64,000 nucleotides of DNA. It comes from Sphingobacterium sp. UBA2700. GTDB taxonomy: Bacteria > Bacteroidota > Bacteroidia > Sphingobacteriales > Sphingobacteriaceae. The notes beneath the pieces are model-generated. The model ran no database searches and was not told where the DNA came from. It worked only from the letters and a program-made list of their open reading frames with translations. Location: contig DELI01000027.1 in assembly GCA_002354335.1 (NCBI GenBank), positions 58,236-122,235 on the forward strand. The letters are read 5' to 3'. Positions 26,247 to 35,967 of the stretch are shown here, piece by piece; within the stretch, counting starts at the first letter, position 1; every line of letters starts with the position of its first letter. Position numbers and translations under genes: made by a program.

Positions 26247-26951
26247 TTAGAAGTTTGGTTTCAATAAATACTTGTCGTAGAATCGGAAGATATGTTCCGT
26301 TGCTTCCTCCGCCGTGTCTACCAAGCGATATAACATCAGATCTTCTTCGGAGATGTACTTGTTGGTCAGCATCGTATTAGTAATCCAATCGAATAGCCCA
26401 CTCCAATATTCTGAACCAACCAAGACGATCGGGAACCGAGCAATCTTACCGGTTTGTATTAATGTAATCGCTTCGAACAGCTCGTCCATAGTGCCAAATC
26501 CTCCGGGAAGAACGATGTAACCCTGAGAGTACTTCATGAACATTACTTTGCGAACGAAGAAATAATTAAATTCTAGCAGTTTATCGCGATCAATGTATCT
26601 GTTATGGAATTGCTCATGCGGAAGCTCGATATTTAAGCCTACCGACTTTCCACCAGCGTTATAAGCACCTTTATTGGCTGCTTCCATAATTCCAGGTCCA
26701 CCACCAGAGATCACGCCATACCCACGTTCCGCTAACAATTTTGCAATCTCAACCGTCATCTGGTAATATTTATGCTCATCTGGCGTTCTCGCTGATCCAA
26801 AGATGGAAACACAAGGACCTATCTTCGCTAATTTTTCAAATCCATCAACAAACTCTGACATGATTTTAAAGATTTGCCAAGAGTCTTTTACTTTTATTTC
26901 CTGCCAATTCTTATTAGCAAAGGAGTTTCTAATTTTATCGTCTTTTATCAT
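26247..26951 (-). CDS. LOG-family nucleotide 5'-monophosphate phosphoribohydrolase
   Basis: A 234 aa Rossmann-fold protein of the TIGR00730/LOG family. Key motifs are VSIFGSARTPDEHKYY (about 47-62), GGGPGIMEAANKGA (about 83-96) and the catalytic PGGFGTMDELFE (about 149-160, with the glutamate and arginine-containing FVRK segment before it). Such enzymes release ribose 5-phosphate from nucleoside monophosphates, including cytokinin ribotides. It forms a small unit with the lipocalin-like gene. Confidence 0.9.
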   Translation of the reverse strand: MIKDDKIRNSFANKNWQEIKVKDSWQIFKIMSEFVDGFEKLAKIGPCVSIFGSARTPDEHKYYQMTVEIAKLLAERGYGVISGGGPGIMEAANKGAYNAGGKSVGLNIELPHEQFHNRYIDRDKLLEFNYFFVRKVMFMKYSQGYIVLPGGFGTMDELFEAITLIQTGKIARFPIVLVGSEYWSGLFDWITNTMLTNKYISEEDLMLYRLVDTAEEATEHIFRFYDKYLLKPNF

Positions 26952-27150
26952 ACTAATTGTTTATTCCTTTCAGCCTCCTTTCCATGGGGAAGCTTCGATG
27001 TAATATAACGTTTTCTTAATAATTTTCGAACGTTAAACCGTTGTTTTTATCAAGAAAATGTAGTCAAATGATATGCCCAATTTTGAAAATCGGCTGCCTC
27101 TAATTATATTTAGGAAATAAACCTATTTGAGCAAACAACTAAACCTAAGA

Positions 27151-28428
27151 ATGAACAGACGTAAATTTATTAGCTCAACTGCACTTGCTGCAGCAGCATT
27201 TACAATACTTCCGAGACACGTATTAGGGGGCAATGGTTTTATAGCCCCGAGCGATCGCATTAACTTGGGATATATTGGCGTAGGGAAGCAAGTCGGAACG
27301 CTTCTCAGAGGGCATATGGCGCTTCCAGAAACCATGATCGTTGCAGCGGCTGATGTCGATAGCAGCAAACTTAATCGATTTCTGGGGAATGCGAATAAAG
27401 CAAATGCCGAAAAATCAGGACATCAGGTACAAGGCTATAAGGATTATCGTGAATTGTTAGGACGCAAAGACGTTGATGCGGTCATTATCGCATCGCCCGA
27501 TCACTGGCATGCCCTGCATGTGGTTCATGCGGCAAAGGCAGGCAAGGATATCTATTGTGAGAAGCCGCTTGCTCTAACTATTGATGAAGGTCGGGCGATG
27601 GTCGATGCGGTTCGCAAATACAAGCGAGTATTGCAGACCGGTAGCATGCAACGTTCTTACTACAACTTCCGTCAAGCAGCTGACTTAATACGAAATGGCT
27701 ACATCGGCGATATCAAAGAGGTAAATGTGTCGGTCGGTGAGCCAGTAAAAGAATGCGATTTGCCCTGGTTGGAGGCTCCTGCACATCTGGATTGGGATAT
27801 GTGGATTGGTCCGTCGCTATATCGGGGATACCATCCGGTGCTGAGTCCCTTATTGGACGCAAAGGAGTGGGCTATGTGGCGTCTATACCACGGCTTTGGC
27901 GGTGGATATATCACTGATTGGGGAGCACACATGTTTGATATTGTGCAGTGGGCACTCGATATGGACCATTCAGGGCCTGTGTCATTCACTCCACCAGATC
28001 AAGCGAACGCTAAAGAAGGTCTGTATTATACTTACAAGAATGGAATAAAAGTACATCACAAATCTTGGGGAAAATTCAATGCTATTCAATTCTTAGGGAC
28101 GGAAGGTAAGATTGAAGTATCGCGAGAGTTTCTAACTTCTGACAAGGGAAACCTGCCAAAGCTCGTTATTCCGGAAAAAGACAGAAAAGTCTATTACTCT
28201 GAAAACCACTATAAGGATTTTATTGACGCGATTAAAAAGCGTTCTAAGCCAATATGCGACGTCGAAATCGGACATCGCACTGCTACGGTATGTAATGCAA
28301 TTAATATTGCTTATCAGCTTCAAAAGCCATTAAAATGGGATCCTAGAAAAGAGGAGTTTGATAATGCTTATGCCAACAATCTCAAGACGAGACCCTACCG
28401 AGGAACATGGGATTATAGGGACTTCTAA
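27151..28428 (+). CDS. Tat-exported Gfo/Idh/MocA-family oxidoreductase
   Basis: A 425 aa NAD(P)-dependent sugar-type oxidoreductase. The twin-arginine leader MNRRKFISSTALAAAAF favours the ATG at 27151 rather than the TTG at 27127. The NAD-binding GYIGVGKQVG lies at about 45, the catalytic EKPLAL at about 143, and the middle WRLYHGFGGGYITDWGAHMFDI (in part GGGYITDWGAH) and FNAIQFLGTEG fit Bacteroidota periplasmic members. The C-terminal IDAIKKRSKPICDVEIGHR is family-typical. Substrate unknown, probably a glycan or inositol. Confidence 0.9.
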   Translation: MNRRKFISSTALAAAAFTILPRHVLGGNGFIAPSDRINLGYIGVGKQVGTLLRGHMALPETMIVAAADVDSSKLNRFLGNANKANAEKSGHQVQGYKDYRELLGRKDVDAVIIASPDHWHALHVVHAAKAGKDIYCEKPLALTIDEGRAMVDAVRKYKRVLQTGSMQRSYYNFRQAADLIRNGYIGDIKEVNVSVGEPVKECDLPWLEAPAHLDWDMWIGPSLYRGYHPVLSPLLDAKEWAMWRLYHGFGGGYITDWGAHMFDIVQWALDMDHSGPVSFTPPDQANAKEGLYYTYKNGIKVHHKSWGKFNAIQFLGTEGKIEVSREFLTSDKGNLPKLVIPEKDRKVYYSENHYKDFIDAIKKRSKPICDVEIGHRTATVCNAINIAYQLQKPLKWDPRKEEFDNAYANNLKTRPYRGTWDYRDF

Positions 28429-28461
28429 AGTCATCTAATAATTTTATTCATAGTGTAAGAA

Positions 28462-28500
28462 TGTGGTTGTCATCGTTAATGATACAACCACTTATTATTT
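28462..28500 (+). terminator. Terminator of the Gfo/Idh gene
   Basis: Stem GTGGTTGT / ACAACCAC with a loop of about 13 bases, then TTATTATTT, 33 bases behind the gene. Confidence 0.7.
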
Positions 28501-28512
28501 CCTATTATTTCG

Positions 28513-28520
28513 TAATTTTG
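28513..28520 (+). promoter_or_regulatory. Probable -7 box of recR, very close to the start
   Basis: TAATTTTG matches the consensus but ends only four bases before the recR ATG, so the predicted transcript would start at or near the start codon. Confidence 0.4.
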
Positions 28521-28524
28521 GAGA

Positions 28525-29139
28525 ATGAATTTTTCATCTAAACTATTAGAACAAGCCGTAGAGGAGTTTGGGAAGTTGCCAGGGGTAGGGAAGAAGACTG
28601 CGCTCCGGTTAGTTTTGCACTTGTTGAAGCAATCTGACGCTGATGTTTCGCGTTTTACTAATTCGTTGGATCGGCTGAAAAGCGACATTAAGTATTGTAA
28701 GACCTGTTTTAATATTTCTGATCAGGATGTATGTGAGATATGTAGCTCGCCAAAACGCGATCATAGCTTAGTTTGCGTTGTGGAAGACACCCGTGATGTG
28801 ATGGCTATTGAGAATACCAACCAGTTTAATGGAGTGTACCATGTCTTAGGTGGATTGATTTCACCAATGGAGGGCGTTGGGCCTGCAGACCTGAAAATCG
28901 AAGGGCTTGTTGAGCGTGTTCGCAATGGTGAAATTCAAGAAGTAATCTTGGCCCTGAGCGCTACAATGGAAGGTGATACCACCATATTCTATTTATACCG
29001 TAAGCTGCGGGAGTTTCAAATTCAGATCAGTACGATTGCACGTGGGATTTCCTTCGGCGGTGAATTGGAATATGTCGATGAAATTACGCTCGGACGTTCC
29101 ATTGCAACACGTGTTCCCTACGAACGCAACGTAGGTTAA
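28525..29139 (+). CDS. recR: Recombination mediator RecR
   Basis: A 204 aa recombination protein of the RecFOR pathway that helps load RecA on gapped DNA. The helix-hairpin-helix [14 protein letters not shown] lies at about 13-26, the four-cysteine zinc finger [16 protein letters not shown] at about 57-72 and the Toprim start [14 protein letters not shown] at about 80-93. The end ([16 protein letters not shown]) is standard. The gene's stop overlaps the stop of the convergent MFS gene by 4 bases. Confidence 0.96.
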   Translation: MNFSSKLLEQAVEEFGKLPGVGKKTALRLVLHLLKQSDADVSRFTNSLDRLKSDIKYCKTCFNISDQDVCEICSSPKRDHSLVCVVEDTRDVMAIENTNQFNGVYHVLGGLISPMEGVGPADLKIEGLVERVRNGEIQEVILALSATMEGDTTIFYLYRKLREFQIQISTIARGISFGGELEYVDEITLGRSIATRVPYERNVG

Positions 29140-30353
29140 ACTGTTTTCATCTTCCCGATAATCCAATAGAAGCCAAACCCGCATAAGATCAACGTCGATC
29201 CAGTCACTAACCAAAGTGTAGAGTAGCCATAATGTTCTGCCAAATAGGTCCCGATGTATGCCGCAAAGATGTTCGCTGTCGCAAAGGATAGGGAATTTAG
29301 TCCCATATAAGCACCTTGATTTCTTTTGCCCGCTCGTTGAATGGCGACTGTTGCAGTGAAAGGCAAGGTCAGCATTTCTCCAGTAGACAATAAGAACATC
29401 GCAAAGAATAGCCAAGCAATTCCAAAATCAATATTGAGCATCAAATAGGAGAGTCCAGCGATGGCAGTACCCCAGAGCATAATTTGGCGAACGCTGAATC
29501 GATGTTCTACTAGATGAACCAAGACCATTTCAAATAGTACAATCACAAATCCACTAAATCCTAGTAATAAACCTATTTGTCCAGTATTCAACAAGTGAAC
29601 TTCTTTATAGAAAAGAGATAGGGTTCCTAATAACTGAAAGAACGCCATCGAGAAAAAGCAGCAGAATACGCTGAATACGATAAATAATCCATCTCGGTAG
29701 GCGCTACGTTCCGGAGCCTCATCCATGTCGAGACTTCGCTTATGAACTTCCTGAAGATTCGACTTCGGCGCACGATTACGGAAGAAGTACACAAAAACAA
29801 CGGCAGCGACAGCAGCACCTATAGCATTACCGTAAAAGATCCAGTCGTAAGAAAAACCAGCCAGAAATCCACCTAATGCAGGGCCGATCGAAAAACCTAG
29901 ATTGACCGCCATGCGATTTAGGGAATAAGCCCGTGTGATATTCTCAGGTTTTGCATAACGCGCAACGGAAACCGAGTTTGCCGGACGAAATACATCGGCA
30001 ACCAAGGAAAGACTGAAAATCATAAATGCTAAGCCTTCGAATGTCCGGAAATTGGGGAGAATAAGAAATAAGGGAATTACGCCAATTAAACTCCAAATCT
30101 GGACCTTATAGCTTCCCAATCGATCTGTAAGCCAGCCGCCCAGCCAGGATCCACAAACAGAACCCAATCCAAAACAGCCCAATACAATCCCTATCTGAGG
30201 CTTGCTGAAATGTAACTCCTCAGACATGTAAATCCCCAAAAACGGAATTACCATCGAGCCGGTACGGTTGATCAACATGACCAATGCCAATAACCAAGCT
30301 GCCGGAGATAAACCTTTATAGGAATTTATATAGAGTCTAAGAAGTGATTTCAA
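29136..30353 (-). CDS. MFS transporter
   Basis: Twelve-helix major facilitator of 405 aa. The loop 2-3 motif appears as [16 protein letters not shown] near residue 68-83 and helix 5 as [16 protein letters not shown] near 150-165, both typical of drug:proton antiporters (MdtG/YdhP-type). The substrate is not predictable. The gene starts 30 bases behind the metallophosphatase gene on the same strand, but no functional link is evident. Confidence 0.88.
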   Translation of the reverse strand: MKSLLRLYINSYKGLSPAAWLLALVMLINRTGSMVIPFLGIYMSEELHFSKPQIGIVLGCFGLGSVCGSWLGGWLTDRLGSYKVQIWSLIGVIPLFLILPNFRTFEGLAFMIFSLSLVADVFRPANSVSVARYAKPENITRAYSLNRMAVNLGFSIGPALGGFLAGFSYDWIFYGNAIGAAVAAVVFVYFFRNRAPKSNLQEVHKRSLDMDEAPERSAYRDGLFIVFSVFCCFFSMAFFQLLGTLSLFYKEVHLLNTGQIGLLLGFSGFVIVLFEMVLVHLVEHRFSVRQIMLWGTAIAGLSYLMLNIDFGIAWLFFAMFLLSTGEMLTLPFTATVAIQRAGKRNQGAYMGLNSLSFATANIFAAYIGTYLAEHYGYSTLWLVTGSTLILCGFGFYWIIGKMKTV

Positions 30354-30383
30354 TACGTTATGCTATTTAAAGAAGTAATAAGA

Positions 30384-31343
30384 TTAAGCGAATGATTTTT
30401 TATCCAAACTTGCGTCAATGATATAATTCTGGGCCAAGACTTTCTTGGTTCCCTTCTGCTTGTTTAAAATAAAGTCTACTCGACCTAGGTTCACACCGGA
30501 ACGGCCAGTCTGATTAACCAATGTTATTTCGTTGTCCAGATTCTTAACCTCGGTAGGTTTATCCAGAAAAGTATGTGTGTGGCCTCCGATGATCAGATCG
30601 ATGTAGCGGCTGTTTTTCGCTAAGACTAGATCCGACACCTGATCTGTATCATAGCTATAGCCGATATGAGACAGGCAGATGACCAAATCGCATTTCATCT
30701 CTTTTTTCAGAAATGGCGTCATTTTGTTTGCAACCTCGATTGGGTCAGAAATCTTCATGCCTTTATAGCTGTTCGGATCTACGAGACCTTCTAAATTTAC
30801 ACCGACTGCAAAGACTCCAATCTTCACACCTTGCTTATTGAATATTAAATAGTCTTTTGTTTTGCCTTCCATGACGGTTCCGGTAAAGTCATAGTTCGAA
30901 GACACAAAAGGGAAATTAGCCTTATCAAAATGCTTCAATAACCCATTCAATCCGTTGTCAAATTCATGGTTCCCGAATGTCCCAGCATCATAGCCTAGCT
31001 TGGACATCAACTCCAGTTCCACCTGCCCGTCAAACACATTGAAATACGGAGTTCCCTGAAATATATCGCCTGCATCAAATAGTAATACATTGTCCTCTGC
31101 TGCACGGATTTTCTTGATTAAGGTACTGCGGCGCGCCACACCTCCTAATCCCTGGAATCGCGACCCGTCCATAGGAAAGGGCTCTACACGGCTATGCACA
31201 TCATTCGTATGTAGGATAGTCAGTTTAATTTCCTTTGCTTTCGCAAAGCTTTCCAATGGAAGACTGCCCAAGCTTGCTGTGGCACCTAGTGCCGCCAAAC
31301 TTTTTAAGAATACTCTTCTATTTAATGATTTCAACTCTTCCAT
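30384..31343 (-). CDS. Tat-exported metallophosphatase (5'-nucleotidase catalytic half)
   Basis: A 319 aa calcineurin-like phosphatase with a twin-arginine-type leader (NRRVFLKSLAALG). The metal-binding motifs follow in order: LTILHTNDVHSR (about 42-53), DAGDIFQGTPY (about 92-102), GNHEFDNGL (about 120-128), CLSHIGY, and GGHTHTFLD (about 250). It covers only the catalytic domain of UshA-type 5'-nucleotidases; the substrate-binding half is encoded by the upstream gene, which overlaps it by 26 bases. Confidence 0.9.
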   Translation of the reverse strand: MEELKSLNRRVFLKSLAALGATASLGSLPLESFAKAKEIKLTILHTNDVHSRVEPFPMDGSRFQGLGGVARRSTLIKKIRAAEDNVLLFDAGDIFQGTPYFNVFDGQVELELMSKLGYDAGTFGNHEFDNGLNGLLKHFDKANFPFVSSNYDFTGTVMEGKTKDYLIFNKQGVKIGVFAVGVNLEGLVDPNSYKGMKISDPIEVANKMTPFLKKEMKCDLVICLSHIGYSYDTDQVSDLVLAKNSRYIDLIIGGHTHTFLDKPTEVKNLDNEITLVNQTGRSGVNLGRVDFILNKQKGTKKVLAQNYIIDASLDKKSFA

Positions 31344-32082
31344 CTAATTTCGCTTCTACTTTTTTACCCGCTTTTGTTAACTCTTCAATATGACTGATTA
31401 AAGCCTCTCTGACACGCTCCGATGAGGTATGCGACTGAATAGGATTGCTTAATCCTTCCACATGATCGCCACCATTAGCAACGAAATCATAAGTCACCAA
31501 TTTATACGTCTTATTTGGGTCGATGGCCTCGTTATTAATCTTAAAGGCGACTAATTGCTTATCCTTGATTTTTATTTTAACATTGCCCACAGGTTGACCA
31601 TTGGACTTCGCGATAAAATTCGCTAAGGTCATCACGTCGGAACCTTTTAATTCTAAAATCGTAACATAATTCTCAAAAGGCATTAATTCAAAAATTGTTC
31701 GAACCGTTACCTCACCTTCTTTAATACTCGAGCGAATACCGTCTTTTGTGGCCAAGGAAAAAGATACTTCCGGATCTATTTTCTTTCCGATCGCCAATAA
31801 TGCATCAATAAAGAAGTTGCTTAAGTTGGTTTCCGGAAGATTGCGATTATGAATCATGTTTTCCGGTGCAACACCGATTACACGATTCATTGCTGCATCC
31901 AGCTGAACTTTATAGGGCTCGATATAATTACTAATGCTGCTGTCTTCGGCAATACTATTGTCGATTGCAAGCATTTGTTTGTTGCTTACTGTAGCTTGGT
32001 AATACGAGGTTTTACACGAAGCGAACAGGACTAAGGTGGAGATCAACAGAATGTTGAAAGACCTTAAATTAAATACTCTCAT
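31318..32082 (-). CDS. 5'-nucleotidase C-terminal-domain lipoprotein
   Basis: A 254 aa lipoprotein (LFASC, cysteine 23) that consists of the 5_nucleotid_C domain: NFFIDALLAIGKK (about 91), FELMPFENYVTILELKG (in part, about 130) and YKLVTYDFVANGGDH near 205 form the nucleoside-binding side. It has no catalytic metal site of its own. It is translated just before and overlapping the catalytic half, so the two probably act as a complex at the periplasmic face. Confidence 0.9.
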   Translation of the reverse strand: MRVFNLRSFNILLISTLVLFASCKTSYYQATVSNKQMLAIDNSIAEDSSISNYIEPYKVQLDAAMNRVIGVAPENMIHNRNLPETNLSNFFIDALLAIGKKIDPEVSFSLATKDGIRSSIKEGEVTVRTIFELMPFENYVTILELKGSDVMTLANFIAKSNGQPVGNVKIKIKDKQLVAFKINNEAIDPNKTYKLVTYDFVANGGDHVEGLSNPIQSHTSSERVREALISHIEELTKAGKKVEAKLDGRVEIIK

Positions 32083-32203
32083 AGCATGGAATTAATACGC
32101 AAAGGTATCAAGATTGCTGTAGAATACGAATTTAAGGCCTTCGAAAATTAGGAAAATGACAAAATATAATTATGTCCTAACCTAACCTTAACAGTATCAT
32201 TGC

Positions 32204-33439
32204 TTAAGCTAGCTTCAGTTTGTCGGCGAAGTATTTTTCAATAAAGAATCGGCTAAGCCCCAGAATCGCTCCTCTGTCGGATAGCTCAGAAACATACAGT
32301 TCACAATCTTTCGATATTTTACCCATCGTATAAGTTTGTATCTGCTGTTGTATTGGGTTGGTGATCAAAGAGGCTGCGGAGGCAAAGCTTCCCGATAGGA
32401 CAATACATTCGGGATTCAAAACCTGAAGGAATTGCGCTATCGCCTTTCCCAAATGCGCGCTGACATCAGAAATAAGCTCAATAGCATATTGGTCGCCATC
32501 AACTGCCGCCTTCAGGATGTCAATTGGGCGTAGATCCTGATCGTTAAACATATTGGTAATTAATGTGGGCGTGCCGTTGGCAATATCATTTTTTGCACGC
32601 TTGACGAGCGCCGTGCCAGAGGCTACAGTTTCTAGACAGCCACGTTTACCGCAGTAGCACAGTTCGCCGTCTTCTACAAAACTAATGTGCCCCATTTCCC
32701 CGGCAAAACCATGCTTTCCTTGGAACACTTTACCATCCGAAATAATGCCCACGGAAACTCCCCAATCAATTAACACAACCAAGCCCTCTTCGCGATTTTT
32801 CAGAAGACCATAATGCATTTCTGCAATTGACGCAATATTCACACTGTTTGTAATACAAGTCGTTTTATTGAAAGTCTCCGCAAGATGTGTTTGCAGGTTG
32901 AAGTTCGCCGCATGGAAGAAGGTATAGTTTTCGCCGGTGTCCTTGTTGATTAGTCCGGGCATGGAAATCGAAAGTCCCGTCACCTGTGACCATTCTATGC
33001 CTTGGTCAGCAACATACTGTCGGATAATATCGATAAAAGCCGGAAGGCTGCTAACGTCGCGGCTGAGCATCAACGGATAGCGTAGCGTTCTTGCTAATAA
33101 ATTGCCGTTATTATCGATAAACGAAAGGCTGCTGTTGAACCGATCCATCTCGATACAAAGAACCCGAAACAACTCATTCTTCAGTTGATATAGATTAGGC
33201 TTCCTACCACCAATAGATTCACCACGCTCATGCTGCGTAATCAATTTTTGGTCTAGTAAATCAACGATTAATGTATTTAGGGTAGGGAAGCTTAGGTCTA
33301 GACTTAACATCAGTTCGTTGACTGAAGCGCGGTCTAATAAATATACAGCCTGCAACACTTTGAATTTCTTCTTCGCAGTGCGTGCGAGCTTTTGGTTTTT
33401 ATTAGTTGGATTGATAAAGAGTTTTTCAACTGAATTCAT
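32204..33439 (-). CDS. ROK-family transcriptional regulator
   Basis: A regulator of about 411 aa with an N-terminal winged helix (SVNELMLSLDLSFPTLNTLI, about 40-60, in part) and a C-terminal ROK sugar-kinase-like domain. The ROK zinc motif is seen as CYCGKRGCLE near 265, the glycine-rich GVSVGIISDGKVFQG and GEMGHISF before it. NagC/Mlc-type regulators sense sugars. I chose the ATG at 33439 (MNSVEKLF); a GTG at 33481 would add 14 unconserved residues. The likely target genes are not evident nearby. Confidence 0.88.
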   Translation of the reverse strand: MNSVEKLFINPTNKNQKLARTAKKKFKVLQAVYLLDRASVNELMLSLDLSFPTLNTLIVDLLDQKLITQHERGESIGGRKPNLYQLKNELFRVLCIEMDRFNSSLSFIDNNGNLLARTLRYPLMLSRDVSSLPAFIDIIRQYVADQGIEWSQVTGLSISMPGLINKDTGENYTFFHAANFNLQTHLAETFNKTTCITNSVNIASIAEMHYGLLKNREEGLVVLIDWGVSVGIISDGKVFQGKHGFAGEMGHISFVEDGELCYCGKRGCLETVASGTALVKRAKNDIANGTPTLITNMFNDQDLRPIDILKAAVDGDQYAIELISDVSAHLGKAIAQFLQVLNPECIVLSGSFASAASLITNPIQQQIQTYTMGKISKDCELYVSELSDRGAILGLSRFFIEKYFADKLKLA

Positions 33440-33932
33440 ATTGTTCTTTAATAAAAAAAGATGCGTATGCGTCTTATACACCCGAATAAACCGAATTACT
33501 TCGTAATATTAAGTATTAAATTATAAAAATAGTAATGTTATATTATTTTAAACATTATCCGTTTGTTGGTGTGTATTTCAAATATAAGTCAAATAAAAGA
33601 AAAAACATCCATTTTTATTTTATAAAAAAACTTATTTGTTTCTTAATATGAAAAAATTAATAATAGAATCAATATTCTTTTCGATAGTTTCTAAACTTAG
33701 AAAGATTAACTTTATTCATTAAATTAAGTAACGTTTCGCAATGTAAATAATTTTTAGATTATAATTATAACAAAAACAGAAAATAAATTTCTTAGTGCTT
33801 ATATTTTATTCTTTTTATCAAGCTTGTTGTTAATGCTATCTACATATTATTTCATGGAATAAAAAAATGTAGCATCCTAATTACCTCCATAATTGTAGTG
33901 TATCAGCGAGTAATTGTTATTGTATCAAAATA
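33440..33932. other. AT-rich intergenic spacer
   Basis: About 490 bases of very AT-rich DNA upstream of the ROK gene and downstream of the PQQ-type dehydrogenase gene. I see no coding frame, RNA gene or organised repeat in it. Confidence 0.5.
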
Positions 33933-33967
33933 AAAAGGCGGATTGCTCAACTTGCAATCCGCCTTTT
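33933..33967 (-). terminator. Terminator of the sugar dehydrogenase gene
   Basis: A perfect 14-base stem (AAAAGGCGGATTGC and complement) with a 7-base loop, 22 bases behind the gene, with T-rich ends on both strands. Confidence 0.9.
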
Positions 33968-33989
33968 ATTATTCTGTCAATATACAGAT

Positions 33990-35243
33990 TTACTGCTTGT
34001 CAACTTTATATACCTTTCCAGAGTCAGTCACGGCATATAGGGCGCCATCCTTGCCTTGGATAACGTCTCTGAATCGTTGGCCTTCTGATTGCAATAATCG
34101 CTCTTCTCCAACAACCTTGTTGTCCTTGATAACCAATCTGGCGATGTGTGTACTGCTCAGTCCAGCGATAAACAAGTTGTTTTTCCATTCCGGCACATTG
34201 TCCGCCGTATAGAAAGTCATACCACTTGGCGATAACACCGGGTCCCAATAGTAAACAGGCTGTTCTAAACCTTCTTTTTGCTGGATAGGAGGGTTGCCAA
34301 TTGCATCACCCTTGTATTCTATACCGTATGTAATTGTTGGCCAGCCGTAATTCTTGCCCGGCGATACAATATTGATCTCATCACCACCGCGCGGTCCGAA
34401 TTCCGAGTTCCATAAGTCTCCGGTAACCGGATTAAACGCCAGGCCTTGGGTGTTTCTGTGTCCATAGCTGTAAATCTCGGGTTTTGCATCCGCCTGTCCT
34501 TCAAATGGATTTCCAGCAACTGGTTTGCCATCCTTCGTTATTCTCACGATTTTACCCAACGCAGAGTTCAACTGTTGCGATTGCGGACGAGTTTCTAAAT
34601 CAGAACGCTCACCCGTAGAAACGAATAAGTTTCCCTCTTTGTCAAAAATTATACGGCCACCATAATGTAGTTTGCCGTTATAGGTCGGCAATGCTTGATA
34701 AATTACGCTGGCGCCCTCGATCTTCTTCTCATCTGCCGAAAGTTTACCTTTTCCAACGGCTGTATGATTTCCACCGGAAACAGGCTCGGCGAATACCCAG
34801 TAAACCATGCGGTTGCTCTCGAATTCAGGATCTAACGTGATTCCTAATAAGCCGCCTTGCCCCTGTGTGTCCACTTTTGGAATACCCGTAATCGCATCCG
34901 ATACTTTTCCGCTTGCGGGATCTACGATGCGCATCGTGCCTTCTTTTTCCGTGATTAATAAGCGACCATCAGGTAGGGAAGCAATGCCCCATGGACTTTT
35001 CAAACCTTCCGCAACCACTTTGCCTGCAAATGGAGTTGTTGTTTTTACGCCCGCAATACGGGTTTGTCCTTCGAAAGCCGGCTTATAGTCTGTGTTTCCT
35101 TTGTTTGTTTCTACCGGCGGTAGTTTTGTGGTATCCTGTGCGGTGGTATCTGCCGGGTTTGTCCCAGCAGAATTTGCACCGTTGCACGCTACGAACGTAG
35201 TGGCAGCAGCGCAAAATAGCGCTTTAGAAATAGTATTCTTCAT
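33990..35243 (-). CDS. PQQ-dependent aldose sugar dehydrogenase-like lipoprotein
   Basis: A 417 aa lipoprotein (FVAC, cysteine 20) with the GSDH/sorbosone dehydrogenase six-blade propeller. Family segments seen are LKSPWGIASLPDGRLLITEK (about 82-100, in part), GQGGLLGITLDPEF (about 130), LHYGGRIIFDKEGNLFVSTGER (about 190), YGHRNTQGLAFNP (about 255) and SEFGPRGGDEINIV. This family oxidises sugars with PQQ and passes electrons to a carrier. Whether PQQ is available in the host is not visible here. Confidence 0.9.
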   Translation of the reverse strand: MKNTISKALFCAAATTFVACNGANSAGTNPADTTAQDTTKLPPVETNKGNTDYKPAFEGQTRIAGVKTTTPFAGKVVAEGLKSPWGIASLPDGRLLITEKEGTMRIVDPASGKVSDAITGIPKVDTQGQGGLLGITLDPEFESNRMVYWVFAEPVSGGNHTAVGKGKLSADEKKIEGASVIYQALPTYNGKLHYGGRIIFDKEGNLFVSTGERSDLETRPQSQQLNSALGKIVRITKDGKPVAGNPFEGQADAKPEIYSYGHRNTQGLAFNPVTGDLWNSEFGPRGGDEINIVSPGKNYGWPTITYGIEYKGDAIGNPPIQQKEGLEQPVYYWDPVLSPSGMTFYTADNVPEWKNNLFIAGLSSTHIARLVIKDNKVVGEERLLQSEGQRFRDVIQGKDGALYAVTDSGKVYKVDKQ

Positions 35244-35265
35244 ATGGTTGATGTTTGTTTCTAGT

Positions 35266-35832
35266 TTAGTTGAATTCCGGACGTTTCGGGAAGTTCGCTA
35301 CATGCGCATACTTTGGTCCCATGCTGATAATAGCCTCCTTCCAAAGGTCTTCACCATCTGTGATAAAGGCTAAATCAATATTGAAAGAATTGTGTACTGC
35401 CCAGGAGTTCTGCTGAATCTCGTTATTTAGTTGATCGGGTGACCAGCCTGAATATCCCAGAAAAAGTTTAACTTCCTCATTGCTGATCAAGCCCTCGTTC
35501 AATAAATCTTTCAGGCGATCAAAATCTCCACCCCAATACAGGTCGTCAATAATGTGATTGCCACTCATGAGCTTGTCATGAGCCTTATGTACGAAAAATA
35601 ATGCGTCCCCTTCGACAGGTCCACCAAAATACAAAGGAACCTCCATGTTATCCATCCCTTCAATTACGTCAGACAAGTATAACATAGATCGATGATTAAG
35701 AATCAAACCAACGGTTCCGGTTTCCATGTCATGTTCGCAAAGAAGGATAACTGAGCGCTCAAAATTCTGATCCAGCATAAAAGGTTCAGATAAAATCAAG
35801 CTTCCACGTTTGGGGATAAATTCGTTGAACAT
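35266..35832 (-). CDS. YqgE/AlgH-family protein
   Basis: A 188 aa protein of the YqgE/AlgH family. The start MFNEFIPKRGSLILSEPFM matches the family (GxLLIAxP), and GPVEGDALFFVHK and LFLGYSGWSPDQLNNEI are conserved blocks. I use the ATG at 35832 since nine upstream residues are not found in relatives. Its role is poorly defined. The gene lies 22 bases behind the dehydrogenase gene's start on the minus strand, and divergent from pdxH. Confidence 0.9.
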   Translation of the reverse strand: MFNEFIPKRGSLILSEPFMLDQNFERSVILLCEHDMETGTVGLILNHRSMLYLSDVIEGMDNMEVPLYFGGPVEGDALFFVHKAHDKLMSGNHIIDDLYWGGDFDRLKDLLNEGLISNEEVKLFLGYSGWSPDQLNNEIQQNSWAVHNSFNIDLAFITDGEDLWKEAIISMGPKYAHVANFPKRPEFN

Positions 35833-35967
35833 AATTAAATTGATGTTGCCTTGTATCAAATTTATATAATAAAGTTGTAAATCGTTTCTAAATACCTATA
35901 TATTTTACCAATAAAACGCCAAAAAGTTCGCTATTTTGTTAAGTTTGTAGGAATAAAAATATCTACT

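Noticed and set aside
33440..33481. GTG start at 33481 for the ROK regulator
   Set aside because: It adds 14 residues of low similarity to the family; the ATG at 33439 is better.
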